The notes below the pieces were generated by a model. The model searched no databases. It saw only the letters and a program-made list of their open reading frames with translations, and had not been told where the DNA came from. The translations under genes and the position numbers were made by a program. DNA of 64,000 nt from Blepharisma stoltei (taxonomy: Eukaryota; Ciliophora; Heterotrichea; Heterotrichida; Blepharismidae). Within the stretch, counting starts at the first letter, position 1; each line of letters begins with the position of its first letter. The stretch covers positions 1 through 64,000 of the forward strand of contig CAJZBQ010000055.1 in the NCBI GenBank assembly GCA_914767885.1, in the 5' to 3' direction. Shown here in pieces: positions 45,874 to 57,900 of the stretch.

Positions 45874-47152
45874 CTGGGTACTTAGTTTTATGATAAAGAA
45901 AATTAAATATGAAGGAGTAAAGTATAGGAAAAAAACTTATTAATTAAGCTTTATAATATTTAAAGAATGATTAATATAATAAATTCAACTTGTCAACAAA
46001 ATTTGGGATTATTTTACTTGCTAATAGGGAAAAAATGTATTTGAATCTCAATTTTCTTTTTAAATTTTTATGGATATTTGAACCACTAGGCACATCGCGT
46101 TTCAGCAAGTAGTAAGAAAATATGAAAAATTATAAATTTGACTGAATATGGTGAGAATTAAAGAATTTCTTGGACTTTAAATTTGTAAAAATCAGATTTA
46201 CTAAAATAATCATTATTTTTATGTGTACATTAAATTTGTAAAATTTGAAAGATCTTTTATTTAACTGCGACAATAGGCTTAATTAAGCAATAATATTTAA
46301 AAATTTCAAATTAAATCCATAGCTGAGTCTTTCAGATATTAAAACTTAATTATATTATGATTATTATGGCACCATATTTATAATTTTATTATGCTTATGC
46401 TGTTGAGTTAAAAGGCTCTTTATTTTATAAAAATAATGAAGCGAGTAAACAAGTTATTATAAGTATATTTATATATAACTAAAATATAGCTTAATCACTG
46501 GTTTTGCTGCTAAATAAACTGTAATTAAACTTATTTGGGATTAAAAATTTCCCACGAAAAAAAGTTTCAAACTTGCCTTTGTTTTCTTATTCCATCTTCT
46601 AGAAAAAGCAAATATAGGAGAAATTCTAAATTTTGAAGAAATTAACTATTCCTTGGGTGAATTTTTAGTATATTCTATTATACCTAATTTAATGAATAAA
46701 AGCATGCCTGCTGATAAACTTTATCTATTTTCATATATATATATATATACCTGTCTGCCAAGAATAGCCCACTAAGGAGCATTTTTTGATTCGACATTCT
46801 TAAATTTGGTTAGCCTGAAAACATGTCATGCCAACGAATTTGTCAAGCTAGCTATTGTCCGGCCAACAAAAAAATGCTCCTTAGTGGGCTATTCTAGTAA
46901 ATAAGTATATATATAATAATATAACAGCTAGCCAATATGAATATTCATTCATTATAATTAGGCACATATAAATGCTGATTTTTATTAAAATTCTAGCCAC
47001 AATAGTCTGGTAATATATCAATGTATAAATTTAAGAAAAAATTGCCTTAAAAAGAAAAAAGACGAAAAGTGAAATAATAAAATATCCAGAAAATTTTCTT
47101 TTTCAGCCTGGAAAACTAGTAAGCTTGAAATTTCATTCCACTATTTTTATAT
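45874..47152. other. Intergenic with a TIR element
   Basis: About 1.3 kb, AT-rich, between a minus and a plus gene. It contains the 135-bp inverted-repeat element at 46761-46895 and a TATATA run just before it. No other feature recognised. Confidence 0.5.
46761..46895. mobile_element. 135-bp element with 27-bp perfect inverted repeats
   Basis: Ends begin AGAATAGCCCACTAAGGAGC, with the exact inverted copy at 46869-46895. The 80-bp loop is unique. No clear target duplication, so it may be an IES or a very short MITE. Confidence 0.7.
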
Positions 47153-47569
47153 ATGTCAGTAGCCTTGCCCATAAAGTTCATAAGTGGGTTTCGTTGCCTA
47201 AGAAAACAAAAAATTAATCATGGCTTATATAAAATTAAAATGTCAGAGCTTATTCAAACAAATCTTCTCTCAAGAGCTGAAAAAGACCCTTCAATAATTT
47301 CTCCAAAGCCAAAAAGATTGTCAATGGTTCCTTCCCAGTCCACTATCAGCAACCCATTTATTTCCTTGCTGGAAAATCAATGCCAAAACGAAGAGGATTC
47401 AATTTTGAATGAATTGCAGTTTATTCTTACACAGCCTGAAGCACCAAAGCTTAAATGGCCTACCACAGTGAAGTCTCCTGCATTTTGCAGAGCACAACGG
47501 CCAATGTCACGTCATACAAGTAATCCAATAATCAACGACGCTTTATTCCAAGAATTAAACTGTTCTTAG
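47153..47569 (+). CDS. Small hypothetical protein
   Basis: Open from ATG 47153 (138 aa); an internal ATG at 47240 would give MSELIQTNLLSRAEKDP, about 109 aa, and looks the more natural start because the upstream part is atypical. Composition is ordinary for a protein (SPKPKRLSMVPSQSTISNPF). No family recognised. TAG stop. Confidence 0.45.
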   Translation: MSVALPIKFISGFRCLRKQKINHGLYKIKMSELIQTNLLSRAEKDPSIISPKPKRLSMVPSQSTISNPFISLLENQCQNEEDSILNELQFILTQPEAPKLKWPTTVKSPAFCRAQRPMSRHTSNPIINDALFQELNCS

Positions 47570-48150
47570 ACATAGAGCAAAATATGTTTATACTTAATTA
47601 AAATTTTCAATTTATATTATAACTCTGTAGGCTCTTAAGCAGAAGTTTCGTTGGAGAGAATCTATGCTATTTAAATTAAATTTTAAAAAAATTTTATATA
47701 TAAATTAGAGATTTTATAATGTTTTTGTATATAATTTATATAGATTAAAGTATAGCTATTTTATTGGAAAATGGTGGAAGCAATAAAAAAGTATTCTTAA
47801 AAATAATGTGAAGGGATTTTGATATTAATTAAATGTGAGCAAATTTTGAGAAATTCAGGTCTTAAATATCGTGATTCTAGAAATAAAAGTTACGATTTTT
47901 CTTATCTGATAAAAATGAAGAATTTATTCTTATTTTTTATTATTTGAAAAACCGTTCAAAAAATGTATACTGAATACCATTTTTCCTAATTGTTTTTTAT
48001 TTAATTTTTTCTTGCTACTTTTACTTCTACTTATTCCACTTTGGATTAATTTCGATATATCAGAAAGATTCTATTTAAAAAAAATTATCTTTGAATTTAA
48101 ATAGCACTTAATCCTATAAATCATATAAATATCTATATGAAATTATTTCC
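47570..48150. other. Intergenic between convergent genes
   Basis: About 580 bp of AT-rich sequence at the 3' ends of two converging genes. Nothing recognised. Confidence 0.5.
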
Positions 48151-50062
48151 TTATGTTACTTGAACAGAATTCCAGCTTGGTAAAAACTCTTTACAGGCTT
48201 GTGTTATTTCTATCGGGTTTGCGCCAATTTTTGCTTTAATCCAAACCATCGCGATATGCTGATCTCCTGCCAAATTTGTATAAGCGACCTTTTCAATAGT
48301 CTCCACTCCTTCAATTTCAGCTATTTTTGACCTGATTTTCTTTGATTTTCCATCAATATCTTGCTCCAGCAGCATTTGAATTGATCGTTTTATCAATCCA
48401 CCTACACTTAAAAATATTAGACTAGAAATAATAAGAGAGCAAATCGGATCTGCGATATACCACTGCCAATTGTGCACAAAAATAGACGAAATAATCACCC
48501 CGACGCTTCCCAATGTGTCAGCCAAAATATGTAAGAAAACTCCTTCTAGATTGCTGTTGTCGCCTTCATGGTCATGGAAAAAGAAAAGTCCTATCATATT
48601 AACGAGTAGACCTAGCACAGAAACGAGGATAAGCATTTCTGTTTGGATTTCTGGAGGCTCCATAATTCTCTCAATGCTTTCGATAAAAATATTCATATCA
48701 AATTTTAACTAAATATGGATTTTTTTAGTATATTGCCTCAAAATAATGAAAATTTAGTAAAAGAGAATACCTACAAATATTAAAAATATTGCATTGATAT
48801 AGCCTGATAGCACTTCATAACGCACGTAGCCATAAGGATTTTCTGCGTCTGGGGGCAGTTTTGATACATAAGAAGCATATAAACCTATAGCTAAAGCTGT
48901 GCAGTCAAAGCACATGTGAATTGAGTCAGAAATCAAGCCTAATGAGTTGCACCAGTATCCATATGCTGCTTCTACAAACATAAATAATAAATTGATCCTG
49001 TGTAAATTTTACATTAAAAATAAAGATAATCGTCTTGAATCACGCTGTGAACAAATGTGCATAATTAAGCCTGACTGAGAATCGGTCATTAAAGGAAGAT
49101 TTTCTTGAGTCTGATAACGATGGAGGAATATTTTTTATTAATTGGATCTATTTATCATAAAAACAGCATATATTTTATTTTTTTATTTATTTTAGGCTAT
49201 AATTTATACCAAAATATAACCTATTTAATTAAAATTAGTATAAAATAATTTGATTTATAATGAGATACACAATGTAAAACCCATTAAACACAAAAACTGA
49301 AAAAGCACCTATAAAGATCGCTAAGTAGCCTAACTGTAAAATATGCTCAGTTGGCTGTCTGTGTAATAAAGAACTAGGCAAAAATACCACAAAATACGCC
49401 GCGGCCGCACTAAAAATAAAAGTTTGCAGCATGCATCCAGTGCAGTGTTCAGCAGCCTCTGCTTCAGAAGGTATCACAAATTTAATAGCATAATACCCTG
49501 CTGCAGCAAAAGTTGCGATTATATTGGAGTATGAGTTGTATTTTATTTGGTTTTTCTGCATTGATGAGGCTAAATTGTGTTGGAAATTTCGAATAAGTGA
49601 CCAGGAAATTGCCATTAGGCCTTGCAGAACTGAAAATTGAAAACAAATTCCTATGGCACTAATAAAAAATAGCAAAAACGCAGTCGCCGTAATTTCTGTC
49701 AAAGGTCTGATGTGTTGGATTACAGCTAAAAGGCCATTAAATGAAATGTATGCAGGCTGTGACGCTAATGCACTGAATAAGTGTTACAGAACTGGAGAGT
49801 CTGAAGCGATTTGGATAAGAAGGATAATAGAAGAAAGCTTGAAAAAGGCACCAATAAAAATCTTAAAAATCTGAGTAGAAAATACTGAGGATGTGGTGAA
49901 TGTTTCACTTGGAATTTCCCAAGCTTTTTCTTTTATCACGAAATAGAGGGTGCTAAAAATTAAAACTAGAAACGCCCCATATGATTGAATGCTACTTAGG
50001 AGAACAAGCCCAAGACCTTCACCCATCCCAATCAGAAATTGTCCAAGGTTATTCTTTCCCAT
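48151..50062 (-). CDS. Cation diffusion facilitator (ZnT/SLC30 family), about 575 aa
   Basis: Start MGKNNLGQFLIGMGEGLG. An N-terminal extension of about 250 residues with several membrane helices precedes the conserved CDF core, as in ZnT5. The core has LISDSIHMCFDCTALAIG and HILADTLGSVGVIISS, the two His/Asp zinc sites, with the ENPYGYVRYEVLSGYIN loop; the His-rich loop is short (FFHDHEGDN). The cytosolic C-terminal domain follows (KKIRSKIAEIEGVETIEK). One 15-nt intron, one IES of 112 bp and a further roughly 60-bp interruption near 48700-48760 are inferred. By family it moves zinc from cytosol into the secretory pathway. Confidence 0.85.
48695..48760. other. Unresolved interruption in the zinc transporter (about 60 bp)
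   Basis: In-frame TAA and TAG lie between FVGILFY and NIFIESIERIMEPPEI, where the family has no gap. The length to remove is a multiple of three, but no convincing direct repeat was found. Confidence 0.5.
48998..49012 (-). other. 15-nt intron in the zinc transporter
   Basis: Gene-sense GTAAAATTTACACAG with in-frame TAA. Removal joins RRLSLFLM to INLLFMFVEAAYGYW. Confidence 0.85.
49129..49240. other. IES in the zinc transporter (about 112 bp)
   Basis: TA-bounded with stops inside; excision joins IINQIILFLHRYQTQEN in frame at the junction of the N-terminal extension and CDF core. Confidence 0.55.
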
Positions 50063-50935
50063 CTTTATAGTGAAAAATTGAATTTCATGATTTTAATTAA
50101 TTTTTGTATTTGCTGAGAGTTCTAATATATTAATTTAAATGCATATTATTACTTTTCTTTATAAAAGACTAAATGCTTTATTTTGTATTGGTTTGTATAG
50201 TGATCAGATGCAACCGACTAATCGATTTAATTTAATCCTAATGCTTTGGATTAGAATAAATTAAATATATACAGAATAATTAGATATTTAAAAATAATCA
50301 AATTGATTTATCATAAATTTACCGAGATCAAAATATGGGGTTTTATAAAATAAGCTCAATTTAATGAGTAGAGTAAAGAAGATTTTTGGCTTTTAAAGAC
50401 TTTTGAAGTGCGTGTACAATTTCAACGAGGAGGAAGATGATAACAGAATTTTATCGGCGTTCTACATAAGGGTTACTTCAAAAAAAATTACCCCCATTTT
50501 ATGATTCTTTGAACTGATTCTGTTTATTGATAAACGATAATTTAGGCCGTGACGCTTTAACCTTTTGCTATGAATTTTCTAATCTTTTGTTTGGTAATCC
50601 CCTACTTATCATGCATTTTCTTCAAGAAATCCCTTTTAATGGCAGAATCCTTAATTCTGTGGTATGTCTTGATCACAACTATATATTTATCTTTCATTTA
50701 TGAGCATCTTGACAGTGTTCGCATAATCTTTCTTATAGAATTAAAATTAGACATCCAGTATATTTTATCATTTTCTCTCAGGATTAGTTCATTATTGTAT
50801 AAAATTATGTTTACATCTGAGAAAATGGATTGCCAGATAATATGAAAAGCGCTTCAGCATATCGTGAAATTATATAATTTAAGTAGAAAATTAATATTTT
50901 CTAACAATAATTGCTTTATTTACTAGCCTAAATAT
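50063..50935. other. Intergenic
   Basis: About 870 bp between two minus-strand genes. A hydrophobic plus-strand ORF (50570-50845) lacks any recognisable motif and I do not call it. Confidence 0.45.
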
Positions 50936-53900
50936 TTAAGCATCCCTCAAATACTGAATATATCTCGATACAACTGGATCAACAGTAACTCCAGGGTTTT
51001 GCAAGCACCCTTCAAGCGCATCAGGCCCTCCATGCTCTTTAAACAATGCAAAGTTATCCTCATGATTTGCAACCAAAATATTAATCGCCATTATAATTGC
51101 TTTAATAATTTCAGCATTAGGACTTTCTATGATTCTTTTAATAAGCCTTTCAATAACTCCCCCTCGTTAATCGTGAAAAATTTATAAAGGGGATTTTTTT
51201 ATTTTTTTAAAAAATATTATGCATAATATAGCTTTTTGTTATCAAATTTGCAAATATAGAAAAATGTAATTTAATTTATAAAATTTAATAGAATTAGTAG
51301 ATATCTTGCATAATAATTATTAATTATAAAAATTTTATATAAACATTTTTATATTTAATATTTTTTTCACAATCTGAAAGGGAAATCTTCAAAATAAATA
51401 GGTATTATTTAATGATTTTCTACTCTTAAAAGGGGCGTAAGTAACTTCCCAATAAAAGTCTTACTAAATGGATTTTTTTCTGCCATATTTTCAATCAAAA
51501 TTAGCATTTTTTCTTCACTTTCGTCACCATAGCCTATAAATCCTCCTAATGAAGTGATTAGTTTTTCATCAGCACATAGCTGCTCATTAGTAGAATGGTC
51601 CTTGCTTAATACTGTAATTGCTTGCAGACATCTAGACAGCACTTCCGCATTATATTTATTTCCTAATGCTCCATTTCCCATTAAAATCCCTTTTAATATC
51701 CCTAAAATTTCTCTAGATATATTTCTCCTTCTTGATGATTCAGTAGCTAAATTTAAAATCATTAATATTGAATATGCCAATAATTTTTGGATGAGGAAAT
51801 TTATACATATTTTTTTTAAATAAATTAAATAGTATCTTTTATAAATTGATTGTGAAAAATACATTAATTTCTGGTCTTTTGTAGACAGCCTTTTTACTAT
51901 TGTAGCACGTGCCTGATATAAAGTCTGCTTATTTTCTCTATTATTGTAAGATAGATTTACTAGAGAAATCACAATTTAAAAATGGAGGCGTCCTGGGAGG
52001 GTAGTTCTCTTACCTTTGGCTCAGTGAAGTGGAACCTCAGTTTTCTGAGAGTTTTGCCTATATAGGCACTATCTACTGGCACTGGATAGTGGAAGAAGAA
52101 GTTGGATGCGATTAGAAGCTCTAACGAGCATGTAGCTGCCGATCTGTTGCTTAGAGCGAAAGTCTTATCTTACGTAAAGGGCTTCAGAAAACAGAAAACA
52201 AATTATTTTAGAGTTATTTTACTAGCTAGAGAAATTGCAGCTTGTGTAGCTAAAGTATAATTTCTCCCCGCATAAACTTCAAGCAAATGCGGGATAAGAA
52301 TTTTCAGCATCTGCAAGTCTTGAGCTTCAGTAACCCCAACCGTAACTCTACATATAGCACTTTTTAGGTCTATCGATGATCCTGGCCTTTCTAATAAATA
52401 AATCAGAAGTTTAGGATAAGCTGATAAATCCCCACTGATTTCAAGCTCTCTTTGTAGGTATCCACATTCTATAAGACCAATCATAACTTTTTCATTGAAC
52501 ATCCAGTAATTATTAGGAGCATAGGAGCCACCTTTCACTTTTCCTGCATCTTCTAGCATTCTGTTTACCAGTGGATAAATATCGTCACCTTTATCTTCAT
52601 CCTCATCTTTTTCATTGGACCGTTTTTTTATCGCAAGCATTTCTTTTATAGCGATTTTCAGCTTATTTAAACTTTTTGTGTCTTTTAAGGTACCCTTCAT
52701 GATGGGCTCAATAACATCTTCTAATGTGAATCTACTCTGAAGTAGCCCACCATCTACACAATAAGCTAAATATCGGTTCTTCATTTTATTATTTTAAATT
52801 ATTTTATATTTAAATATTCCTATTTATACTTATTAATTAAATCGATAAGTAAAAATATTTTTTTCTTATAAATATCTGCAAACTTTTTCACATCATTTTT
52901 TATACCCAATTGTATCTCTTTCTGATGCAGTTGAATTTTGAAACTCAATAATGATCCTCTCTGGAGAGTTTAATTGGTCAAGCGATCTTTGTGTAATTTT
53001 TGCTTCGTGCATACCTTCAACTTCTTTAATTAAATTTTTTATATGAGGGTCATTTGAATCTTTTTCAATAAGCCTCATTATGCTGTACATGAATTGGTAG
53101 GCATAATAAATCCTTTCTGGCTTTATATTTAAATGAATTTGGTAAAAATTTGCAGCTTCTTCATCAAAGATTAAGGCATCACAGCGAGGCTTTATAATAT
53201 TGTAATAAAATTCATTAGAAATTGATGTAGAGTATATAGAGTCTGCAGGCTCCAATGCAATTTGTCTAGCATTTGGGCCGCCTTTACATATAAATACAAT
53301 ATCCTGCCCTGAGTCCATAAGCGGTGGTATAAATTTCCTTCTCATTAAAACAACTGCAATATACCTATTCGGAGTTACCAATAAAATTTCTCAGCCTCTC
53401 CAGCTTGCTAAATCCATAACCAAATTCATTCTTTTCATATAAGGGTTATTTTTCAAATACCAAAAATCCTCACCAGGATTCAGCAAGCCTTCAGCTATTT
53501 CTTCGGCTTTAGATCTTATATCATCTTTAATAAACTCTAATTGAATTGCGTCTTCTACATTTACAGTCAAAACATAATGACCTCCTTTTTCATCTTGTCC
53601 TTCATATTCTCCCATAACTCTATGGTTGACATTTAAATAGTTAGGGACGAAATACCCGAAACCTTTAAGTGTCGATTGTCTTGAAGATGTCGAAGGGTAT
53701 AAGTATCGTTCCTTGCTAGCTGATTCTTTAGCTTTGGCTTTATATCGCTTTAAATCAATCTTTTCTTTGTCGATTCACATGTTTCCGATTTTTCCGAGCC
53801 TTCACATATAGTCAGTTTCCCAATAGCATTTTATATGTCTGACAAGTACATCTTTTTCTGAAGAAAATTATATACCTTTTATATGAGATTTTGCCTATTT

Positions 53901-54248
53901 AAATTAAAATATGCTATAAATATTGACGAGGCTTTTAATGTATCAAATTATAGTCATTTTCGCAGGAATTCCTCTAGGCCGCTCATCGCTAATTTCTAGT
54001 CTAAGGACATCTTGAGGGCCATGCTTGTCTCGCTGCTCTATAAGTCTGGTGATATGAGCATAAAAAATTTCACCTAAAAGGATTGTCATTTGATCGTTTA
54101 GAACAAACATAGAATGCTCACCAAGGCACAAGATAACTGGGTCTTTAAAAGGCTGCTCGTTAATTCCTATATGCAAAATCTGGCAAAAATAACGGACTCG
54201 AGCTTTAAGTTTTTGTCGTAGTGCTTCTAATAAGGCATAAGACTGCAT
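50936..54248 (-). CDS. Large helical (armadillo-like) repeat protein, about 870 aa
   Basis: Start MQSYALLEALRQKLKARVRY at 54248, TAA at 50936-50938. The N-terminal third is not recognised (it includes NRYIAVVLMRRKFIPPLMDS). The C-terminal half looks like alpha-helical repeats of the ARM/HEAT type: YTLATQAAISLVNLSYNN, YNAEVLSRCLQAITVLSKDH, AIIMAINILVANHEDNFALF with GGPDALEGCL. IESs of 102, 266 and 284 bp are supported by direct repeats of 8, 10 and 3 bp; a fourth interruption near 53880-53925 is unresolved. Segments on both sides of the IESs share one frame after removal, so I treat it as one gene. Function unknown. Confidence 0.65.
51154..51437. mobile_element. MITE-like IES in the helical-repeat gene (284 bp)
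   Basis: TAA at 51154-51156 and 51438-51440. Ends CTCCCCCTCG and GGGGCG are compatible with the family plan but the core is too decayed to assign. Excision joins FIGKLLIERLIKRII in frame. Confidence 0.55.
51960..52225. other. IES in the helical-repeat gene (266 bp)
   Basis: Perfect 10-bp direct repeat CTAGAGAAAT at 51960-51969 and 52226-52235. Excision joins QAAISLVNLSYNNREN in frame. The insert is G+C-rich for this genome and has AAAAATGGAGGCG at one end. Confidence 0.9.
52767..52868. other. IES in the helical-repeat gene (102 bp)
   Basis: Direct repeat TAAATATC at 52767-52774 and 52869-52876. Excision joins EKVCRYLAYCVDGGLLQ, linking two segments otherwise separated by TAA. Confidence 0.8.
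53880..53925. other. Unresolved interruption in the helical-repeat gene
   Basis: Three in-frame stops lie between MTIIWYIKS and SSEKDVLVRHIK. The length to remove is a multiple of three (42 bp would fit), but no clear repeat or intron was found. Confidence 0.4.
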
Positions 54249-54382
54249 TTTTAAGTAGTTTTAGATGAATTAAATAGCTTTAAAACGTATAATTTTCTTA
54301 TAGAAAGCTTAAATTATCAAGAAAACTCTGCCAAACGCATAAATTACTTGTAAATTTAAATAAAATTAATTATATTTTTACT
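54249..54382. promoter_or_regulatory. Short divergent promoter region
   Basis: Only 134 bp separate the start codons of two divergent genes, so both promoters and 5' UTRs must fit here. AT-rich, with no motif I can defend. Confidence 0.45.
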
Positions 54383-54924
54383 ATGGAGACATCTCAGTTT
54401 TACTATAAACAAGTAGCAGTTATCCAAGGGCGATTTTTTTCTATTTATGACAGAAAAACTGAATATCAAATCGGAAAAACCCTTCACCAAGAAGCAGCCC
54501 CAAACCATCAATCCGGATACTATGTTTACAAAACTCCATATCAAGCTTTAATATCAAATATTCCTTATAAAGAAGGAGGGAATTTCGTTGCACCAAGAAC
54601 AATACTAAAAGTCATAGCCTGAGGCGAATGCATTGAATACCCAAACCATAAATTCTCATTTTCTTATCCCCTTACAAATTTTATTGCTCTAATCATTAAT
54701 TTATCAATCTTCTGCCTAATTAATAGAAATTAGTATACATTTTACCTGTAGAGGATATTGGGCTACCTTTTGGGTATATATCAACGCAATATGCCAGAAA
54801 TTATGATAGAAAAAATGCAAAATTAAAACCCAAAACTTCTAGTATGAAAGAAGAAACTAAAAAACTTGAAGAAGAGGTAAAAAAATTAGAAGATTTAGCA
54901 ATAAGAATGGGAATAAATATTTAA
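54383..54924 (+). CDS. Conserved-looking unknown protein, 162 aa
   Basis: METSQFYYKQVAVIQGRFFS start, TAA at 54922-54924. Features: SIYDRKTEYQIGKTLHQEA, SGYYVYKTPYQAL, APRTILKVIAWGECIEY (Trp by TGA), and a C-terminal coiled coil (KEETKKLEEEVKKLEDLA). A 53-bp IES is inferred, giving 163 codons. I do not recognise a named family. It converges on the large surface-protein gene with about 70 bp between stops. Confidence 0.65.
54690..54742. other. IES in the 54383 gene (about 53 bp)
   Basis: TA-bounded; contains in-frame TAA. Excision joins TNFIALPVEDIGLPFGY in frame. Confidence 0.55.
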
Positions 54925-54994
54925 TGCTATAAATAAAAAAAGTATAAGTAGGTATGGTAATAATAACAAAGAATTGATTATTAGTAAACCTATT

Positions 54995-57900
54995 TTAATT
55001 AAATATCAATAGGATAGACAACCCAAGTAGAATCCAAACGCTCCCATCGCTGTCACTACCCTTTACACTTATCCGACTCATCGACGCATAATTAATATTG
55101 TGGCGGCGATAAAATATCTCCTTACTGACAAAGCATATTTAGGCGAAAAAATAGCTTTATAGCCAAAGCAAGGCTCATGCTCTTGATTCTAACCCTGAAT
55201 ACGCTGTATAGCTCCCGTATGGGGTGGATGGCTTTGAAGTCATCTAGTATCGTTAGTTGCTTGTTTTTGAACATTGCAACTACATGTGGGATCTTTTCAA
55301 CGTATGAAAAGATAATTCCACATGTGAAAATCAAAAGGGCTTCACATGTAGAATCATCTTTTCACACGTGGAAAAGATCCCACATGTAGGGTTGCAATGT
55401 TCGAAAACAAGCAACTAACGATAGCCACTCAAGTAAGTATTAGTTTATCGGATGGCTTTTGTGTCACGAGTTCTTTTCACTGCCATCTCCAGAGGACCGT
55501 GGTTCGTTTTTATTGGGTATTTCTATTCTCAAGGTGACCGAAAGGAGGTTTTGGGCTAACATTTACCTCTATAGCACCCTCAAGCATTGACTCCCTCCTA
55601 TCCTTGATCGAACGGCTCGCCATCGTTCGATCAAGGATGGGGGGTTAAAACTTTGGGAAAAAAATTTTATATATAAAATAAAATATATATATATATATAT
55701 ATTTTTTTTATTTACTTTTAAATAAGAGGGTTAAGAGTGTTTAATAATTATTTTTACAGCAAAAAAATTAAATTAATTTCATAAAAATACCAATTTTTAA
55801 TATTTTGATTTATTAGTTACCTTTTTAAACTGTATAAAATTTAGTTTGTTCCTTATTAAATTAAAATTTTTTTTTTTTAAATTTTAAAGAATCTCTATTT
55901 TATTAGAATATTGAGTTTTTAAGCCAAGGTTGATGACTAAATCACTTCGAATAGTTGATTCCGTAGCTTTTTGTTGTCTTAAAGTCTCTGAAAACAACTT
56001 CATTATGTACATTTTCCCAAGCTTTTGATAAATAATATATTTTTATATATATAAAAATTTGCATATGAAAATCGTTTGATCAAGGATGGGGGTTGATTTC
56101 CCCAATTTTTAGGAATTTTTACAGTCAATCGTTCGATCAAGGATGGGGGGAGTGAGGAGTATTTCTAACCTGTCAGGAATCAAAAGAGAGACTAGTGTAG
56201 GCTCTAGTTCCTGAGACGACTACTGCTGTTGGGGTTCGGGATACCACTGCTACTCCTGGTGATCAGTGATCCGGAGGTCAAAAGCATTCAAAGGACTCAA
56301 GTCTGGACTCTTTATTTAATTTATACATCGACGTATATTGGGAGTCTCCACCATACTCCATACACGTCGGCCACATAGGGTAGTTATTGCAAAGAGTAAG
56401 ATAGCAATAATACGTAGTTCCTTCTTGAAGCCCTGATATACTCAGTAATTGAGGCACATGTGCTGTCACATCTATAGAACTGACTCTCCCTTTATTGTTT
56501 CTCGCATCTAGTCCATCCATTACTTGCCAAGCAGCTGGATTATCATTACTCCCACTCTTGATTAGTAAGCAGGTTTTTTCTGTTCTTTTAATTAATACTA
56601 AATTGTAAATAATTGATATGAAAATTTATGTTTTAAAAAATGCAGGCTTAAAAAATTAATATCTATAGATTTTCAAAATTCCTATATTTTTAAAAAGTTT
56701 TAAGTTTATTTGAAATTTCCCAATGGTTTTTCTGGAAATTAGTAGAATTTATCCCACATGATACATAGGCTTTTCCATTTATTGAAGAGGTCAAGTTGAA
56801 TCTTTGCATATCGTCTTTTTGCTTTATTAGCACAGGAAGTAATTCCCAAGCTGGGTTTGTGCTTGGAATTACATCACTGAATGTATATGAAGGAGCTGAG
56901 CTTAAGTATAAAGTTGATTTGAGCTCTGACATGGCGTTGGCTTGATTTTTATTGAAATTCTCAAGGATTTTTGAAGATGAGTATCCTGGGAAACTTCTAT
57001 CATATATGACATAATAGCTGAAAGTCGTAGCTGTTCCATAAGCTTGAACTCTTCTATTAGAAGGCTGGCTTGTGCTAATATAATAAAGCCAGGATGGATT
57101 GATTCCGCTGTATTTTGCAAGTGTGCTCGCTACTTTGGAGGAATATAGACTCAAATCCCCAGTTGAAGTGCAGGTTACGAAAAGCGTCATGATTGGTTGG
57201 AGAGGCGATGTAGTGAAATTAATCACCTTAGGCTGATCGTACGAATGATCACTTAATAGTTTATGATCACCGTAAGCTGCAAATGTATAGTCAGTCCCAC
57301 CCATAAGGAAGTCAAGATTTATGATGGTTGTAGTTTTGGCATAGACTACTTGTGAAGAAATATAATAATCGTCACAATGCTCAGCATGCTGTCTACTGAA
57401 GAATTCATAAATATCTTTGTCTTTAGAAGTGTCAATGTCAGTCTCCTTATTAGCATATTCATCACTCCCCCATCAAAATATAGTGAAAACGTTTGTTTAG
57501 GAAAATAATTTTAATGGATTTCTTTAAGCAAAATGCTTGATATAAATAATAATTATAATTTGCCTAAAGAAATTCATTTAAAAATAATTTAAATTTTAAA
57601 AGAAAAAATAATTTCTATTTTTTAAAATCATTTATAGACTAATTTTATCACTGTAAGGGGATTTAGCAAGTTGGTCACTTAGTGTATAAGAATTTGGATC
57701 TGTGAGCACTGGCGCATTGTCAACCATAGTTTTAAAAGGCAAAATATCTGCCCCTTTGCAAGTAAGAGACCAGTACAGAATAACATCGTAATCTGATGCC
57801 ACTGAAATTGACACAGTACTTCCATCTTTTACAGTGCTTTGTAGCTGTAGGTTGGCTTGCATAAGACTTGAAGAAAGCTGACCTACTGAAAGAATAATGC

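Larger units (their letters stand above)
55130..56280. other. Composite IES (1151 bp) in the surface-protein gene
   Basis: Direct repeat AAAGCAT at 55130-55136 and 56281-56287, without TA. Excision joins LESFECFVSKEIFYRRHN and lets the frame reach the membrane anchor. Inside are a 176-bp palindrome (55248-55423) and a family-3 MITE (55591-56152); the remainder is G+C-rich for this genome. Confidence 0.75.

Noticed and set aside
50570-50845. Plus-strand 91-aa hydrophobic ORF as a membrane protein gene
   Set aside because: AT-rich composition alone gives such residues; no motif, no conserved pattern, and it lies in an ordinary spacer.
55122-55389. Overlapping ORFs on both strands near 55.2 kb as genes
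   Set aside because: They lie on a palindrome, which makes both strands open in similar ways; no protein-like content except the anchor exon at its edge.
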